Shown: positions 34,983-43,155 of the stretch, piece by piece | Numbering within the stretch: position 1 is the first letter of the stretch | How the letters are laid out: each line of letters opens with the position of its first letter | Assembly (NCBI GenBank): GCA_963650915.1 | Contig: CAVJMJ010000015.1 | Location: 1-64,000 of the forward strand | DNA from: UBA4636 sp963650915 | GTDB taxonomy: Bacteria; Bacillota; Clostridia; Christensenellales; Borkfalkiaceae | Reading direction: 5' to 3' | Length of the DNA stretch: 64,000 nucleotides | The notes under the pieces: generated by a model | Database searches by the model: none | Told to the model about the DNA's origin: nothing | Seen by the model: the letters and a program-made list of their open reading frames with translations, nothing else | Translations under genes and position numbers: made by a program

Positions 34983-35804
34983 ATGAGTGAAAATTGTAAC
35001 CACGACTGTTCAAGTTGCGATAAAACATGTAAACAAAACGCTATACCCAAAGAACCTCAAAATGCCTTTTCAAACATAAAAAAGGTTTACGCCGTCGTTA
35101 GCGGTAAGGGGGGAGTGGGAAAGTCGCTTATATCTTCCCTTCTTGCGGTAAAAGCGCAAAGAGAAGGTTTGAAAACGGCACTTTTGGACGCCGATATTAC
35201 GGGACCTTCCATTCCCAAAGCCTTCGGAATAACCGAAAAAGCCATGGGTAACGACCAAGGTCTTTTTCCCGCCGAAAGCAAAAAAGGTACGAAAATCATG
35301 TCCATAAACATGCTTTTGGATAACGAAACCGATCCCGTCGTTTGGCGCGGAGGGGTTATTACGGGCGTCGTAAAACAGTTCTGGACGGACGTAATTTGGG
35401 GCGATATCGACCTTATGATTATCGATTGCCCGCCGGGAACGGGCGACGTGCCGTTGACCGTTTTTCAATCAATTCCCGTTGACGGCATCATCGTGGTAAC
35501 TTCCCCGCAAGACCTCGTTTCGATGATTGTCGAAAAGGCTGTTAAGATGGCGGAAATGATGAATATCCCCGTCGTCGGCGTCGTGGAAAACATGTCGTAT
35601 TTTATCTGCGATAACTGCGGAAAAAAGCATTATATTTACGGAAAAGGCAACACAAAGCAAATTGCGGCTTCTCACGGTATCGAAAACGTGTGCGAACTTC
35701 CTTTTGACGAAAATATAGCAAATCTTTGCGACAGAGGACTTATCGAACTCAACGAAGTAACCGCCTTAGACGAATTTTTCGATAAAATAATACAGTCGAA
35801 GTAA
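34983..35804 (+). CDS. Mrp/NBP35-family Fe-S carrier ATPase (ApbC-like)
   Basis: A 273-aa P-loop protein with the deviant Walker A GKGGVGKSLISSLLAVKA (about 41-58), DADITGPSIPKAFG and Walker B-like LMIIDCPPGTGD. The C-terminal CDNCGKKH motif is the bridging CxxC for a shared [4Fe-4S] cluster. The N-terminus has an extra Cys group (CNHDCSSCDKTC), as in NBP35-type members. It delivers Fe-S clusters to apo-proteins; the minimal SUF pair lies 650 bp upstream, so this neighbourhood looks Fe-S centred. AAGGTGAT before the ATG. Confidence 0.9.
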   Translation: MSENCNHDCSSCDKTCKQNAIPKEPQNAFSNIKKVYAVVSGKGGVGKSLISSLLAVKAQREGLKTALLDADITGPSIPKAFGITEKAMGNDQGLFPAESKKGTKIMSINMLLDNETDPVVWRGGVITGVVKQFWTDVIWGDIDLMIIDCPPGTGDVPLTVFQSIPVDGIIVVTSPQDLVSMIVEKAVKMAEMMNIPVVGVVENMSYFICDNCGKKHYIYGKGNTKQIAASHGIENVCELPFDENIANLCDRGLIELNEVTALDEFFDKIIQSK

Positions 35805-35929
35805 TTTAAATAGTAATTTTGATAAAATAATAATTAAAATTAGGTAAACAACCGTTTTAATAAAATATAGTTTTTTAAAGAAGTATAAACTTAACGATAA
35901 AGCAATATAAATTTAATTTACCAAAAACG

Positions 35930-35960
35930 AAAAAAGGCGGAAAATACTTCCGCCTTTTTT
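35930..35960 (+). terminator. Terminator of the Mrp gene
   Basis: AAAAAAGGCGGAA, AATA loop, CTTCCGCCTTTTTT. Confidence 0.85.
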
Positions 35961-35962
35961 GC

Positions 35963-35990
35963 TAAAAGTCAGCCTATAAGCCCGTTATCG
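35963..35990 (-). repeat. Dispersed palindromic element, copy 11
   Basis: CTAAAAGTCAGCCTATAAG then CCCGTTATCG, squeezed between two convergent terminators. Confidence 0.75.
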
Positions 35991-35991
35991 G

Positions 35992-36031
35992 CAAAAAACT
36001 CCCGTTTTCAAACCGAAAACGGGAGTTTTTA
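35992..36031 (-). terminator. Terminator of the AraC gene
   Basis: AAAAACTCCCGTTTTC, AAACC loop, GAAAACGGGAGTTTTT; perfect 16-bp stem, bidirectional. Confidence 0.9.
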
Positions 36032-36034
36032 TCG

Positions 36035-37015
36035 TTATTCGTCGGAAAGTTTGGTTTCGCCGTAGTGAGAGAAAAACCTTACGGTTTTGCGGTTGTTGTT
36101 TTTGCGGTGTTTGGTGGGAGTGATTCCTACGCATTTTAAAAATTCGTAAGATAACAGTTCTCTCGAGCCGAAACCGCATTGTTTGGCGATTTCCGAAACG
36201 CCGAGGTTGGTTTGTTCCAAAAGATGTTTTGCCTGCATAACTCGTTTTTCGGTGATTACGTCGTGAATGGTTTTCCCATACTGAAGCCTGAAAAGTTTTT
36301 GAAGATAAACGGAAGAAATACCCACGTCGTCGGCAATTTCACGCACGGTAATTTTCCCCAAAAAGTGAGTATTGATGTACATCATGGCGGAATCGACGTA
36401 AATTATTCCCGTTTTTTTATGAGTTTCGGGGGAAGTGCAACGGGAAATGTCTATAAATAGTTTATTGGTAAGCAGTGCCGTGTATAAGTTGGTTTCTTCA
36501 GCACTTTTTTCTTCGGATATTTGGCGCAAAAACTCGTTCATGGTGTCAAGCACGTTATGGTCGTCGACGAAAACGTAGTAATCCCTGTCTTTTTTAACTA
36601 CTTGTTTCAAGTCCGGACAAGAGGAAAGAAGTTTTTCTATCGGGAAGGAAAAAAGTTTTGCCGATTGAGGCATATCTGTGTTGTTTTTTATGGAATTGCT
36701 TAACGGAATAAATTCGAGGTTGATTATTTTAGTCGTTTGCGCAAGGTTTGCTATCTTATGATAGTACCCGTTATTGACCAAAATAAAACAATTTTGGTTG
36801 ACGGTTACGAAATAATTTTCGTCGTCTTTGTCATTATATTTATATACGAAATCGAACTGCCCGTGTACGCAATACATTATTTCTATTTGCGGGTGGGTAT
36901 GATATTCCATCGTAAAATCCGACGAAAAAGTTTCTTCGTACCAGTTTTCGAGCGAAAACGGTTCGCGCACGGCGTCGATAAGCCTCGGAAACTGTTTTTT
37001 TGTCGTAATCTTCAT
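36035..37015 (-). CDS. AraC-family regulator with cupin sensor domain
   Basis: A 326-aa protein. The N-terminal cupin-like domain (about 30-120) has YHTHPQIEIMYCVHGQFDFV, the usual sugar-sensing fold. The C-terminal AraC DNA-binding domain (about 210-310) holds two helix-turn-helices: TVREIADDVGISSVYLQKLF, then LGVSEIAKQCGFGSRELLSY. It is transcribed divergently from the arabinan/galactoside locus starting at 37423 and is the only regulator near it, so it probably activates that locus on an arabinose- or galactose-related signal. GAGG lies before the ATG. The 3' end is closed by a strong terminator. Confidence 0.9.
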   Translation of the reverse strand: MKITTKKQFPRLIDAVREPFSLENWYEETFSSDFTMEYHTHPQIEIMYCVHGQFDFVYKYNDKDDENYFVTVNQNCFILVNNGYYHKIANLAQTTKIINLEFIPLSNSIKNNTDMPQSAKLFSFPIEKLLSSCPDLKQVVKKDRDYYVFVDDHNVLDTMNEFLRQISEEKSAEETNLYTALLTNKLFIDISRCTSPETHKKTGIIYVDSAMMYINTHFLGKITVREIADDVGISSVYLQKLFRLQYGKTIHDVITEKRVMQAKHLLEQTNLGVSEIAKQCGFGSRELLSYEFLKCVGITPTKHRKNNNRKTVRFFSHYGETKLSDE

Positions 37016-37346
37016 AAATCTGCCTCTGAAAAAATCATCGATAACCGCGCTCTACGGAAAAATTTTCGGCAAAATCGGACGATTTGGCGGAACTTCCTAA
37101 AAACAGGGCGCGTTTTTTACGGTTTCATTTTACCACGATAGTCATTTTTAGTCAACTATTGTTACATTTGTTTTCTTTTTTTAACATTAAAATGAAAATA
37201 GAAAACAAGATTTAAAAAAAGTATTGAAATCGGGTTTTCTATCTTGTTAAAATTAACGTGTAAGTTGCGTCGATATGAAAAACGAAAGATTCGTTATATC
37301 GCCGAAACCGACAAAATAAAAGATTCCGAAATTTTGATTTTCGGAG

Positions 37347-37388
37347 AAACAGGGATATCCCTGTTTGCGTTTGCTTTCGCAAACGCAA
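37347..37388 (+). promoter_or_regulatory. 20-bp palindrome plus adjacent hairpin upstream of the GH43 locus
   Basis: AAACAGGGATATCCCTGTTT (37347-37366) is a perfect palindrome. It runs into a stem-loop, TTGCGTTTGC-TTTC-GCAAACGCAA (37365-37388), 25 bp before the AAGGAAGGTGAG ribosome binding site. A possible -35 (TTGAAA, 37224-37229) lies upstream with a poor -10. The palindrome could be an operator; the stem-loop would be in the leader RNA. Confidence 0.65.
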
Positions 37389-37422
37389 GTAACCTTTAAA
37401 AATATTTAAGGAAGGTGAGAAA

Positions 37423-38571
37423 ATGAGAAAACGTATTATATCGGCGATTTTAGTCTGCGTTATGCTTTGCGTCTTTGTTTGCGGGTGTAACACGACGACC
37501 GACGACCAAAATCGCGACGAGCCGTTACCCGTAGCGAAGAACAACAATTACACCAACCCGATATATCCGCTCGTTAACGGAGAAAAGAAAAAAACATATA
37601 CGGCGGATCCTTACATCGTAAGGGACGACGACGGTGCCTATTATTTATATTGCACTCAGTCCGACGTGTACACGCCGACCTTGGCGTTTAAGCGCGGTCC
37701 CGTATTTAAATCTTACGACATGCACAGTTGGGAGTACGTTTCGGACGTTTTTGCAAACTATACGCCGAATTGGGGCACTCAAGGTGCGGGCGTATGGGCT
37801 CCTACCGTTTTGAAGGTGGGCGATAAGTGGAATTTTTACTATTCCCTTTCGACGGGCGGAGATACTAACCCCGGCATCGGCGTAGCGACCTCTCCCACCC
37901 CTTACGGACCTTGGACTCATTACGGTAAACTTTTTACGAGTAACGAAATCGGCGTAACAAACTCCATCGACCCCCACGTTTTCTACGATAACGACAAACT
38001 TTACATGGTTTTCGGAAGTTTCGGCGGGCTTATAACCCTAATAGAACTTACCGACGACGGGCTCGGTCTTAAAAACGGACTCGATTATCAAAAAGAACAC
38101 AAAGTCGCTCTTGCCGGCTACGAAATATACGAACTTAACAATTACGAAGCCAGTCTGATCATCAAAAAAGACGGATGGTACTATTTGCTTCTTTCGACGG
38201 GTTCGTGTCTGAGCGGAAAGAATTCGACATATCACGTGGTCTGCGCAAAATCGCAAAAACTCGAAGGCCCTTATCTCGATTCGCAGGGCAGGGATATGTT
38301 CGGACCTAACCGCGGTGACAGTGTGGTCGTACCCTCTATGAGCGGAGCAATGGGACCCGGACACTGTGCGGTGGCAACGGACGATAACGGCGAGTATTGG
38401 CTATTATATCACGGATACGACACTACTTCATCGGTAGACGCAAGGGTATTGTATCTCGATAAACTTTTATGGGACGAAGAAACGGGTATGCCTTACGTTG
38501 AAAACAGAAAGGCAAGCAACGGAGTCGAAAAACCCGGTCCGTATATAAACTCTCTCGAACAAGGTGAATGA
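37423..38571 (+). CDS. GH43 lipoprotein, arabinan-degrading type (first of tandem pair)
   Basis: A 382-aa protein with a lipoprotein signal (lipobox VCGC, Cys about 25) and a five-bladed propeller GH43 domain. The catalytic triad is visible: Asp of TADPYIVRDD (D62, base), Asp of NSIDPHVF (pKa modulator) and Glu of NNYEASLIIKK (acid). Around it are GVWAPTVLKVGDKWNFYYSL and GIGVATSPTPYGPWTHYGKL, typical of endo-1,5-alpha-L-arabinanases and arabinofuranosidases. It sits on the outer face of the membrane. It is the first gene of the locus, and the next gene starts 2 bp after its stop and encodes a paralogue, implying tandem duplication. Confidence 0.9.
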   Translation: MRKRIISAILVCVMLCVFVCGCNTTTDDQNRDEPLPVAKNNNYTNPIYPLVNGEKKKTYTADPYIVRDDDGAYYLYCTQSDVYTPTLAFKRGPVFKSYDMHSWEYVSDVFANYTPNWGTQGAGVWAPTVLKVGDKWNFYYSLSTGGDTNPGIGVATSPTPYGPWTHYGKLFTSNEIGVTNSIDPHVFYDNDKLYMVFGSFGGLITLIELTDDGLGLKNGLDYQKEHKVALAGYEIYELNNYEASLIIKKDGWYYLLLSTGSCLSGKNSTYHVVCAKSQKLEGPYLDSQGRDMFGPNRGDSVVVPSMSGAMGPGHCAVATDDNGEYWLLYHGYDTTSSVDARVLYLDKLLWDEETGMPYVENRKASNGVEKPGPYINSLEQGE

Positions 38572-38572
38572 T

Positions 38573-39751
38573 ATGAAGAAGAAAATTTTGGTTTTATTTA
38601 TCGTATTTATACTTGCTTTTACTTGGGGATGCGCTCCTTCGGGAGGCAATGCGTCCGAAAGTAAAGATAAAGACGATCCGACGCCCGAAAGAGAATATAC
38701 CGTAGGAACTTATACCAATCCTTTACACTTTTACAAACAAGACGGTTCGGAATATTTCGTCGGCGTTGCCGATCCGGATATTTATCGCGACGACGAAAGC
38801 GGTTACTTTTACATGTACTGCACCAACACTCAGTGCGAAATGGGCGATAAAGGAATGATGTACGACAGAGGTCCTATTTTCCGCAGTGAAAACCTTGTCG
38901 ACTGGACTTGGGTAGGAAGCGTTTTCGACGGACAAGAGAATGCTTTGAGTTGGCACGATAAAAACGCGGGCGTATGGGCTCCGTCGGTAATAAAGGTCGG
39001 CAACAGATACAACTATTACTATTCGTTGTCGCTTTGGGGCGATTCTAACCCCGGTATAGGCGTAGCGACTTCTCCCACTCCTTACGGCCCCTGGACCCAT
39101 TACGGCAAACTTTTGGATCAAAAAATGACGGGCGTAAGAAACGGAATCGATCCTCAACCTTTTTACGAAGGTGACGACCTCTACATTATATGGGGAAGTT
39201 TTTTCGGTATTGCGTGCACTAAACTTACCGATGACGGAACGGAACTTTTCTACGCCGATCAGGTTAAAGACCATATAACCTATCTTATCGACAACAACAA
39301 TCCCGACGGAATGGACGTAAACACAAACTACGAAGGAAGTTACGTCATAAAACGCAACGGAAAATATTACTTTTTCGGTTCGCAAGGTACCTGCCTTGCT
39401 TCGACCGAGTCTACTTACCGCGTAAGAGTGGGCGTTGCGGACAACTTTCTCGATAAATTCACCACTATAGACGGGGTGGAATTAGACGAAGAACCCTACG
39501 GACACGAAGTCATATCGCCGAGCGATAAAGTCGTCGGCGTAGGACACAATACGGTAGTTCAGGATTTCGCGGGAGATTATTGGTTGTTTTATCACGGGTA
39601 CGATATAAACGGTTCCCATCCGAGCGAAAGGATAGCGTTTTTAGACAAACTTTTGTGGGATGAAAACGATCTTCCCTACGTCGAAGGCAAAGTTGCTTCA
39701 ATCGGTGTGGAAAAAACCGGTTCCACCGTTGTTAAATTCACTAAAAATTAA
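38573..39751 (+). CDS. GH43 lipoprotein, arabinan-degrading type (second of tandem pair)
   Basis: A 392-aa lipoprotein (lipobox TWGC) with a GH43 domain. Catalytic residues: Asp in VADPDIYRDD, Asp in NGIDPQPFYEG, Glu in NYEGSYVIKRNGKYYFFGSQ. Large blocks match the preceding protein (NAGVWAPSVIKVG, PYGPWTHYGKL), so the two are tandem paralogues, probably with different chain-length or branch preferences. The ATG at 38573 is preferred over an in-frame GTG at 38564 because the AAGGTGA ribosome binding site overlaps the GTG. Confidence 0.9.
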   Translation: MKKKILVLFIVFILAFTWGCAPSGGNASESKDKDDPTPEREYTVGTYTNPLHFYKQDGSEYFVGVADPDIYRDDESGYFYMYCTNTQCEMGDKGMMYDRGPIFRSENLVDWTWVGSVFDGQENALSWHDKNAGVWAPSVIKVGNRYNYYYSLSLWGDSNPGIGVATSPTPYGPWTHYGKLLDQKMTGVRNGIDPQPFYEGDDLYIIWGSFFGIACTKLTDDGTELFYADQVKDHITYLIDNNNPDGMDVNTNYEGSYVIKRNGKYYFFGSQGTCLASTESTYRVRVGVADNFLDKFTTIDGVELDEEPYGHEVISPSDKVVGVGHNTVVQDFAGDYWLFYHGYDINGSHPSERIAFLDKLLWDENDLPYVEGKVASIGVEKTGSTVVKFTKN

Positions 39752-39777
39752 AATAAACGATACGGAGGTATTTATCG

Positions 39778-41271
39778 ATGAAAAAATTATTGGCTATATT
39801 ATTGTCGGTTATGATGCTTTTTACCGCAATGGCTTTTACCGCTTGCAATGGTAACGAAGACGATAACCCGTTGGAAGGCGACGGCGACATCGTTCGCGAC
39901 GCCGACGGAAACATAGTTTACGACAACGTTCAATTAAAAATGTGGAGCGTTACGACGGGCGACGACGCTAAGACGCAGGACGAGATAATCGCTCGCTTTA
40001 ACGACATGTACAGCGGTATGATACACGTAGAAACTACTCATACTTCCCGTTACGACCTCGAAACCCTTTTGTCGAACACCATGCAATTCGACCAGGAAAA
40101 CGCACCCGACATGTTATTCAATCACGGTTCGCGTACCACGGAATACAACGATAACGGTTGGCTTACGCAGGTTGATTTCTTCTTTGAAAAAAGCGGTGCG
40201 CTTTTCGATAAAGACGACTTCGTTCCCTCTTTATTGGAATCTGTAACGATAGACGGAACGGCTTACGGCGTTCCCATCGACTGCCATTCGGCAATCGTTT
40301 GCGTCAGAAAGGACATTTTAGACAAAAACAATCTCAAAGTACCTACGAATTATCAAGAACTCGTAGAAGTTTGCGAAAAAGCAACAGAACTTGCGTCGCA
40401 AAATAATTTATGGATTCGCGGAGAAAACTCTTCGGGTTATGCCGCCACCGAATGGCGTAAAGCCACCACTGCGGAAGCCTACACGGCGTTTCCCATTTCC
40501 TACGGCGATATGTGGGTACACGAATTCGTCGATTACACGGCGGCTATTCAAAACGGCGGTTCGATAGTCGATTCCGAAGGAATGCCTGCTTGGAACACAA
40601 CCGAAACGGCAAACGGTCTTCAAGTTTTGCGTGATTGGATTTTCCCGACCTCTACTTCCACGAATAAAGTCGCATTATCCAAAGATTACGGCTCCGCTTA
40701 CGACGTAGGCGACGCACCTTTCCAAAAAGGCGATTGCATTTTCAAACTTCAAGGACCTTGGTCATGGCAGAAAGAACTTCAGACTTTCTCCTCTTTACTC
40801 GGTAAAGACGGCGGTTCCGACAATATTACGACAATATCGTTATCCAACCTTTTCGCAAAAGATTCCACTAAGGAATACGCAAGCAAAATTAAGGGTGAAG
40901 GTCATGCGATAACATTGCTTAAAACGGTAAAAAGTTACACCAAAGCGTGTGCCGCAACCTTATTTATGGAATACATGTCGTTAAACGGCGGTATCGAATG
41001 GGCAAAACGCGGACATTTACCCGCAGTACGCTCGGTATCTCTTTCTAACGAATACAAATCCGATCCCGCATACACCGCATACGTTCAAAATTGGGGCACG
41101 CCCGAAGATTACGTAGTGGTTCCTCCCACAAAATATTACACTTACGTTGACAGTTATTTCAAAAACAGCGTGACTCAAGTAATTTCAGCCGCCCATAAAA
41201 ACGACGACATCAAGGGCATTTTAAACAAAGAATATAACGATTGTCTCGATTACATTCAGTTATACAGATAA
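39778..41271 (+). CDS. Sugar ABC transporter substrate-binding lipoprotein
   Basis: A 497-aa extracellular solute-binding protein of the CUT1 (family 1) type. Lipobox FTAC (Cys about 23), then a long two-lobed domain. Characteristic parts are DEIIARFNDMYSG near the N-terminus, GTAYGVPIDCHSAIVCVRKD, and FQKGDCIFKLQGPWSW. It is longer than most (about 420-450). It delivers oligosaccharides released by the surface GH43 enzymes to the permease pair downstream. GGAGG before the ATG; a small hairpin follows the stop. Confidence 0.9.
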   Translation: MKKLLAILLSVMMLFTAMAFTACNGNEDDNPLEGDGDIVRDADGNIVYDNVQLKMWSVTTGDDAKTQDEIIARFNDMYSGMIHVETTHTSRYDLETLLSNTMQFDQENAPDMLFNHGSRTTEYNDNGWLTQVDFFFEKSGALFDKDDFVPSLLESVTIDGTAYGVPIDCHSAIVCVRKDILDKNNLKVPTNYQELVEVCEKATELASQNNLWIRGENSSGYAATEWRKATTAEAYTAFPISYGDMWVHEFVDYTAAIQNGGSIVDSEGMPAWNTTETANGLQVLRDWIFPTSTSTNKVALSKDYGSAYDVGDAPFQKGDCIFKLQGPWSWQKELQTFSSLLGKDGGSDNITTISLSNLFAKDSTKEYASKIKGEGHAITLLKTVKSYTKACAATLFMEYMSLNGGIEWAKRGHLPAVRSVSLSNEYKSDPAYTAYVQNWGTPEDYVVVPPTKYYTYVDSYFKNSVTQVISAAHKNDDIKGILNKEYNDCLDYIQLYR

Positions 41272-41287
41272 TCAGGTACGCCTGATT
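41270..41287 (+). promoter_or_regulatory. Intercistronic hairpin after the binding-protein gene
   Basis: AATCAGG-TACG-CCTGATT with no T-run. Stems here commonly stabilise the 3' end of binding-protein mRNA and keep downstream permease output lower; that role is inference. Confidence 0.5.
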
Positions 41288-41304
41288 TACGTAAAGGGTA
41301 AACA

Positions 41305-42288
41305 ATGAAAACAGAAAAACTCGTAGATATTCGAGAATACGCCGAGCAAAAGGAAAGGCGCAAAAGTAAAATAAAAAAAGCAGTGTCGGTAGGCGGTTTT
41401 TTAGGACCTTACACGATAAGCTTTTTGATGTTTTTCGTCTTTCCTCTCGTTTTCGGTATAGTAATGTCCTTTTCAAAGTTTTCGTCAAAGTCTTTTTTAC
41501 CCGAGGAAGTCGGAACTTTGGAAAATTACAAGGTATTATTCGGAAATACCGCTATTGCGCGCGATTTTTGGAATTCCGTTTGGACAACTATTAAATTTTG
41601 CGTCTGCATAGTACCTCTTTCCATATTGATACCGTTAGGGCTTGCTCTTTTGATAAATCTTAAACCGCCGGGGTATAAATTCTTCCGTGCCGCCATTTAC
41701 GTTCCGGGAATTTTCCCTCTTACGGCGACGGGGCTTATACTTATAAGGCTTTTCGACTCTCACTACGGCTGGATAAATTCGGTGTTTAATTTAACGACCG
41801 ATTGGTTCGGCGAGGTAGGAAGTTGTTGGTTTATGATAGGTTTCTTCTGCATTTGGTGCGGTATAGGCGGAAACTTTATAATCTTTTGTGCGGGTCTTGA
41901 AAACGTAGACAAATCTTTATACGAAGCGGCAAACGTCGACGGTTGTTCGCCGTGGAAGAAATTTCTGCACGTAACCCTTCCCGGCATTCGTCCTCAAATA
42001 TTTTTGACACTTTTTACCACGCTCATAGGCTATATGAACGTTTACGGGCAAATCTATATTTTAGGAAGCAACAATCCCGACCTTAACAAAATGAAGTCGG
42101 CGGTATACAGAATACAGGATCTTTTAGCGGGTTCAAATCCTCGCTCTTTCGGTTACGCGGCGGCAATGGGCATATGCCTCGGTATAATAATCATAATGAT
42201 TTCGACCATACAACTTATGACCGATAAAGACAAAAAAGGAGGCAACAAACGTGTCACGCAGTTTGCAAAGTGGAAAGAAAGCAAGTAA
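41305..42288 (+). CDS. Sugar ABC transporter permease, MalF/UgpA type
   Basis: A 327-aa membrane protein with six hydrophobic segments. A charged N-terminal tail (EQKERRKSKIKKAVS) precedes the first. The EAA loop that docks on the ATPase is YEAANVDGCSPWKKFLHVTL followed by PGIRP (about 210-235). It forms a heterodimer with the next gene's product. The next GTG start lies 38 bp inside this gene's end, so the two are coupled. Confidence 0.9.
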   Translation: MKTEKLVDIREYAEQKERRKSKIKKAVSVGGFLGPYTISFLMFFVFPLVFGIVMSFSKFSSKSFLPEEVGTLENYKVLFGNTAIARDFWNSVWTTIKFCVCIVPLSILIPLGLALLINLKPPGYKFFRAAIYVPGIFPLTATGLILIRLFDSHYGWINSVFNLTTDWFGEVGSCWFMIGFFCIWCGIGGNFIIFCAGLENVDKSLYEAANVDGCSPWKKFLHVTLPGIRPQIFLTLFTTLIGYMNVYGQIYILGSNNPDLNKMKSAVYRIQDLLAGSNPRSFGYAAAMGICLGIIIIMISTIQLMTDKDKKGGNKRVTQFAKWKESK

Positions 42289-43144
42289 AGCGGTTGCCTT
42301 TGCGATACTTTTGGTAGTTGCCGTGCTCATGCTGTTACCTCTCGTGTGGGGGGTAGCGGGTTCTTTCAGAAAAAGCAGCGATATATACTTATACCCCGAT
42401 AAATTTTTCCCCTCAAATTGGGACGCATTTACTTTAGACGGGTACAAAGAATTATTTTCCAAAACGCAATACGTGTCGAGTAACGCAAACGAATGGTATC
42501 CGATATGGAACTGGCTTTTAAACTCTTTGATAGTTGCGGTGGGCGGAACTCTTTGCTACCTCGTAATAGCCTCGTTTGCGGCATACGCATTTGTTTTTCT
42601 CGACTTTAAATACGCAAACAAAATATTTTATTTTTTGATTTGCACCATGACTATTCCGGGAATAGTTTCCACCACGCCTCAACTTATAAACATGAATATT
42701 TTGCACGTTTATAAATCCCTTCTCGGGTTGATAATTCCGAGTTTCGGCGGAGTTTACGGGGTATTTTTAATAAGGCAGTTCTTTTTGGGAATCCCTAAAG
42801 ACCTTGTCGAAAACGCCCGCATGGACGGTGCAAGCAACTTTAAAATTTTTATGAAAGTAGTTTTACCGCTCGGTAAATCCGCATTGTTCGTAGAAGGTCT
42901 TTTCGGCTTTATGGGCGCGTGGAACGACGTACAATGGGCTCAACTTATAATCGGTAACGCACCGAGAAGCACTTGGACGCTTGCGTACGGTTTAAAAGTT
43001 ATTTCCGATCAATGCGAAGCTTACGAATCGATTACCCTTTCGCTTGCGAGTGCGGTCATTGCGATGATACCTATTTTCATCGTTTACCTTATCGCGCAGA
43101 ATAAAATTATCGAAGGAGTTGCCTCTACGGGCATTAAACGTTAA
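42251..43144 (+). CDS. Sugar ABC transporter permease, MalG/UgpE type
   Basis: A 297-aa membrane protein with six hydrophobic segments. The EAA loop is VENARMDGASNFKIFMKVVL followed by PLGKS (about 186-210). The GTG start at 42251 is supported by AAAGGAGG 7 nt upstream, inside the preceding gene. Partner of the MalF-type permease. AAAGGTG of the ATPase gene follows the stop immediately. Confidence 0.9.
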   Translation: MSRSLQSGKKASKAVAFAILLVVAVLMLLPLVWGVAGSFRKSSDIYLYPDKFFPSNWDAFTLDGYKELFSKTQYVSSNANEWYPIWNWLLNSLIVAVGGTLCYLVIASFAAYAFVFLDFKYANKIFYFLICTMTIPGIVSTTPQLINMNILHVYKSLLGLIIPSFGGVYGVFLIRQFFLGIPKDLVENARMDGASNFKIFMKVVLPLGKSALFVEGLFGFMGAWNDVQWAQLIIGNAPRSTWTLAYGLKVISDQCEAYESITLSLASAVIAMIPIFIVYLIAQNKIIEGVASTGIKR

Positions 43145-43155
43145 AGGTGTAAAAA

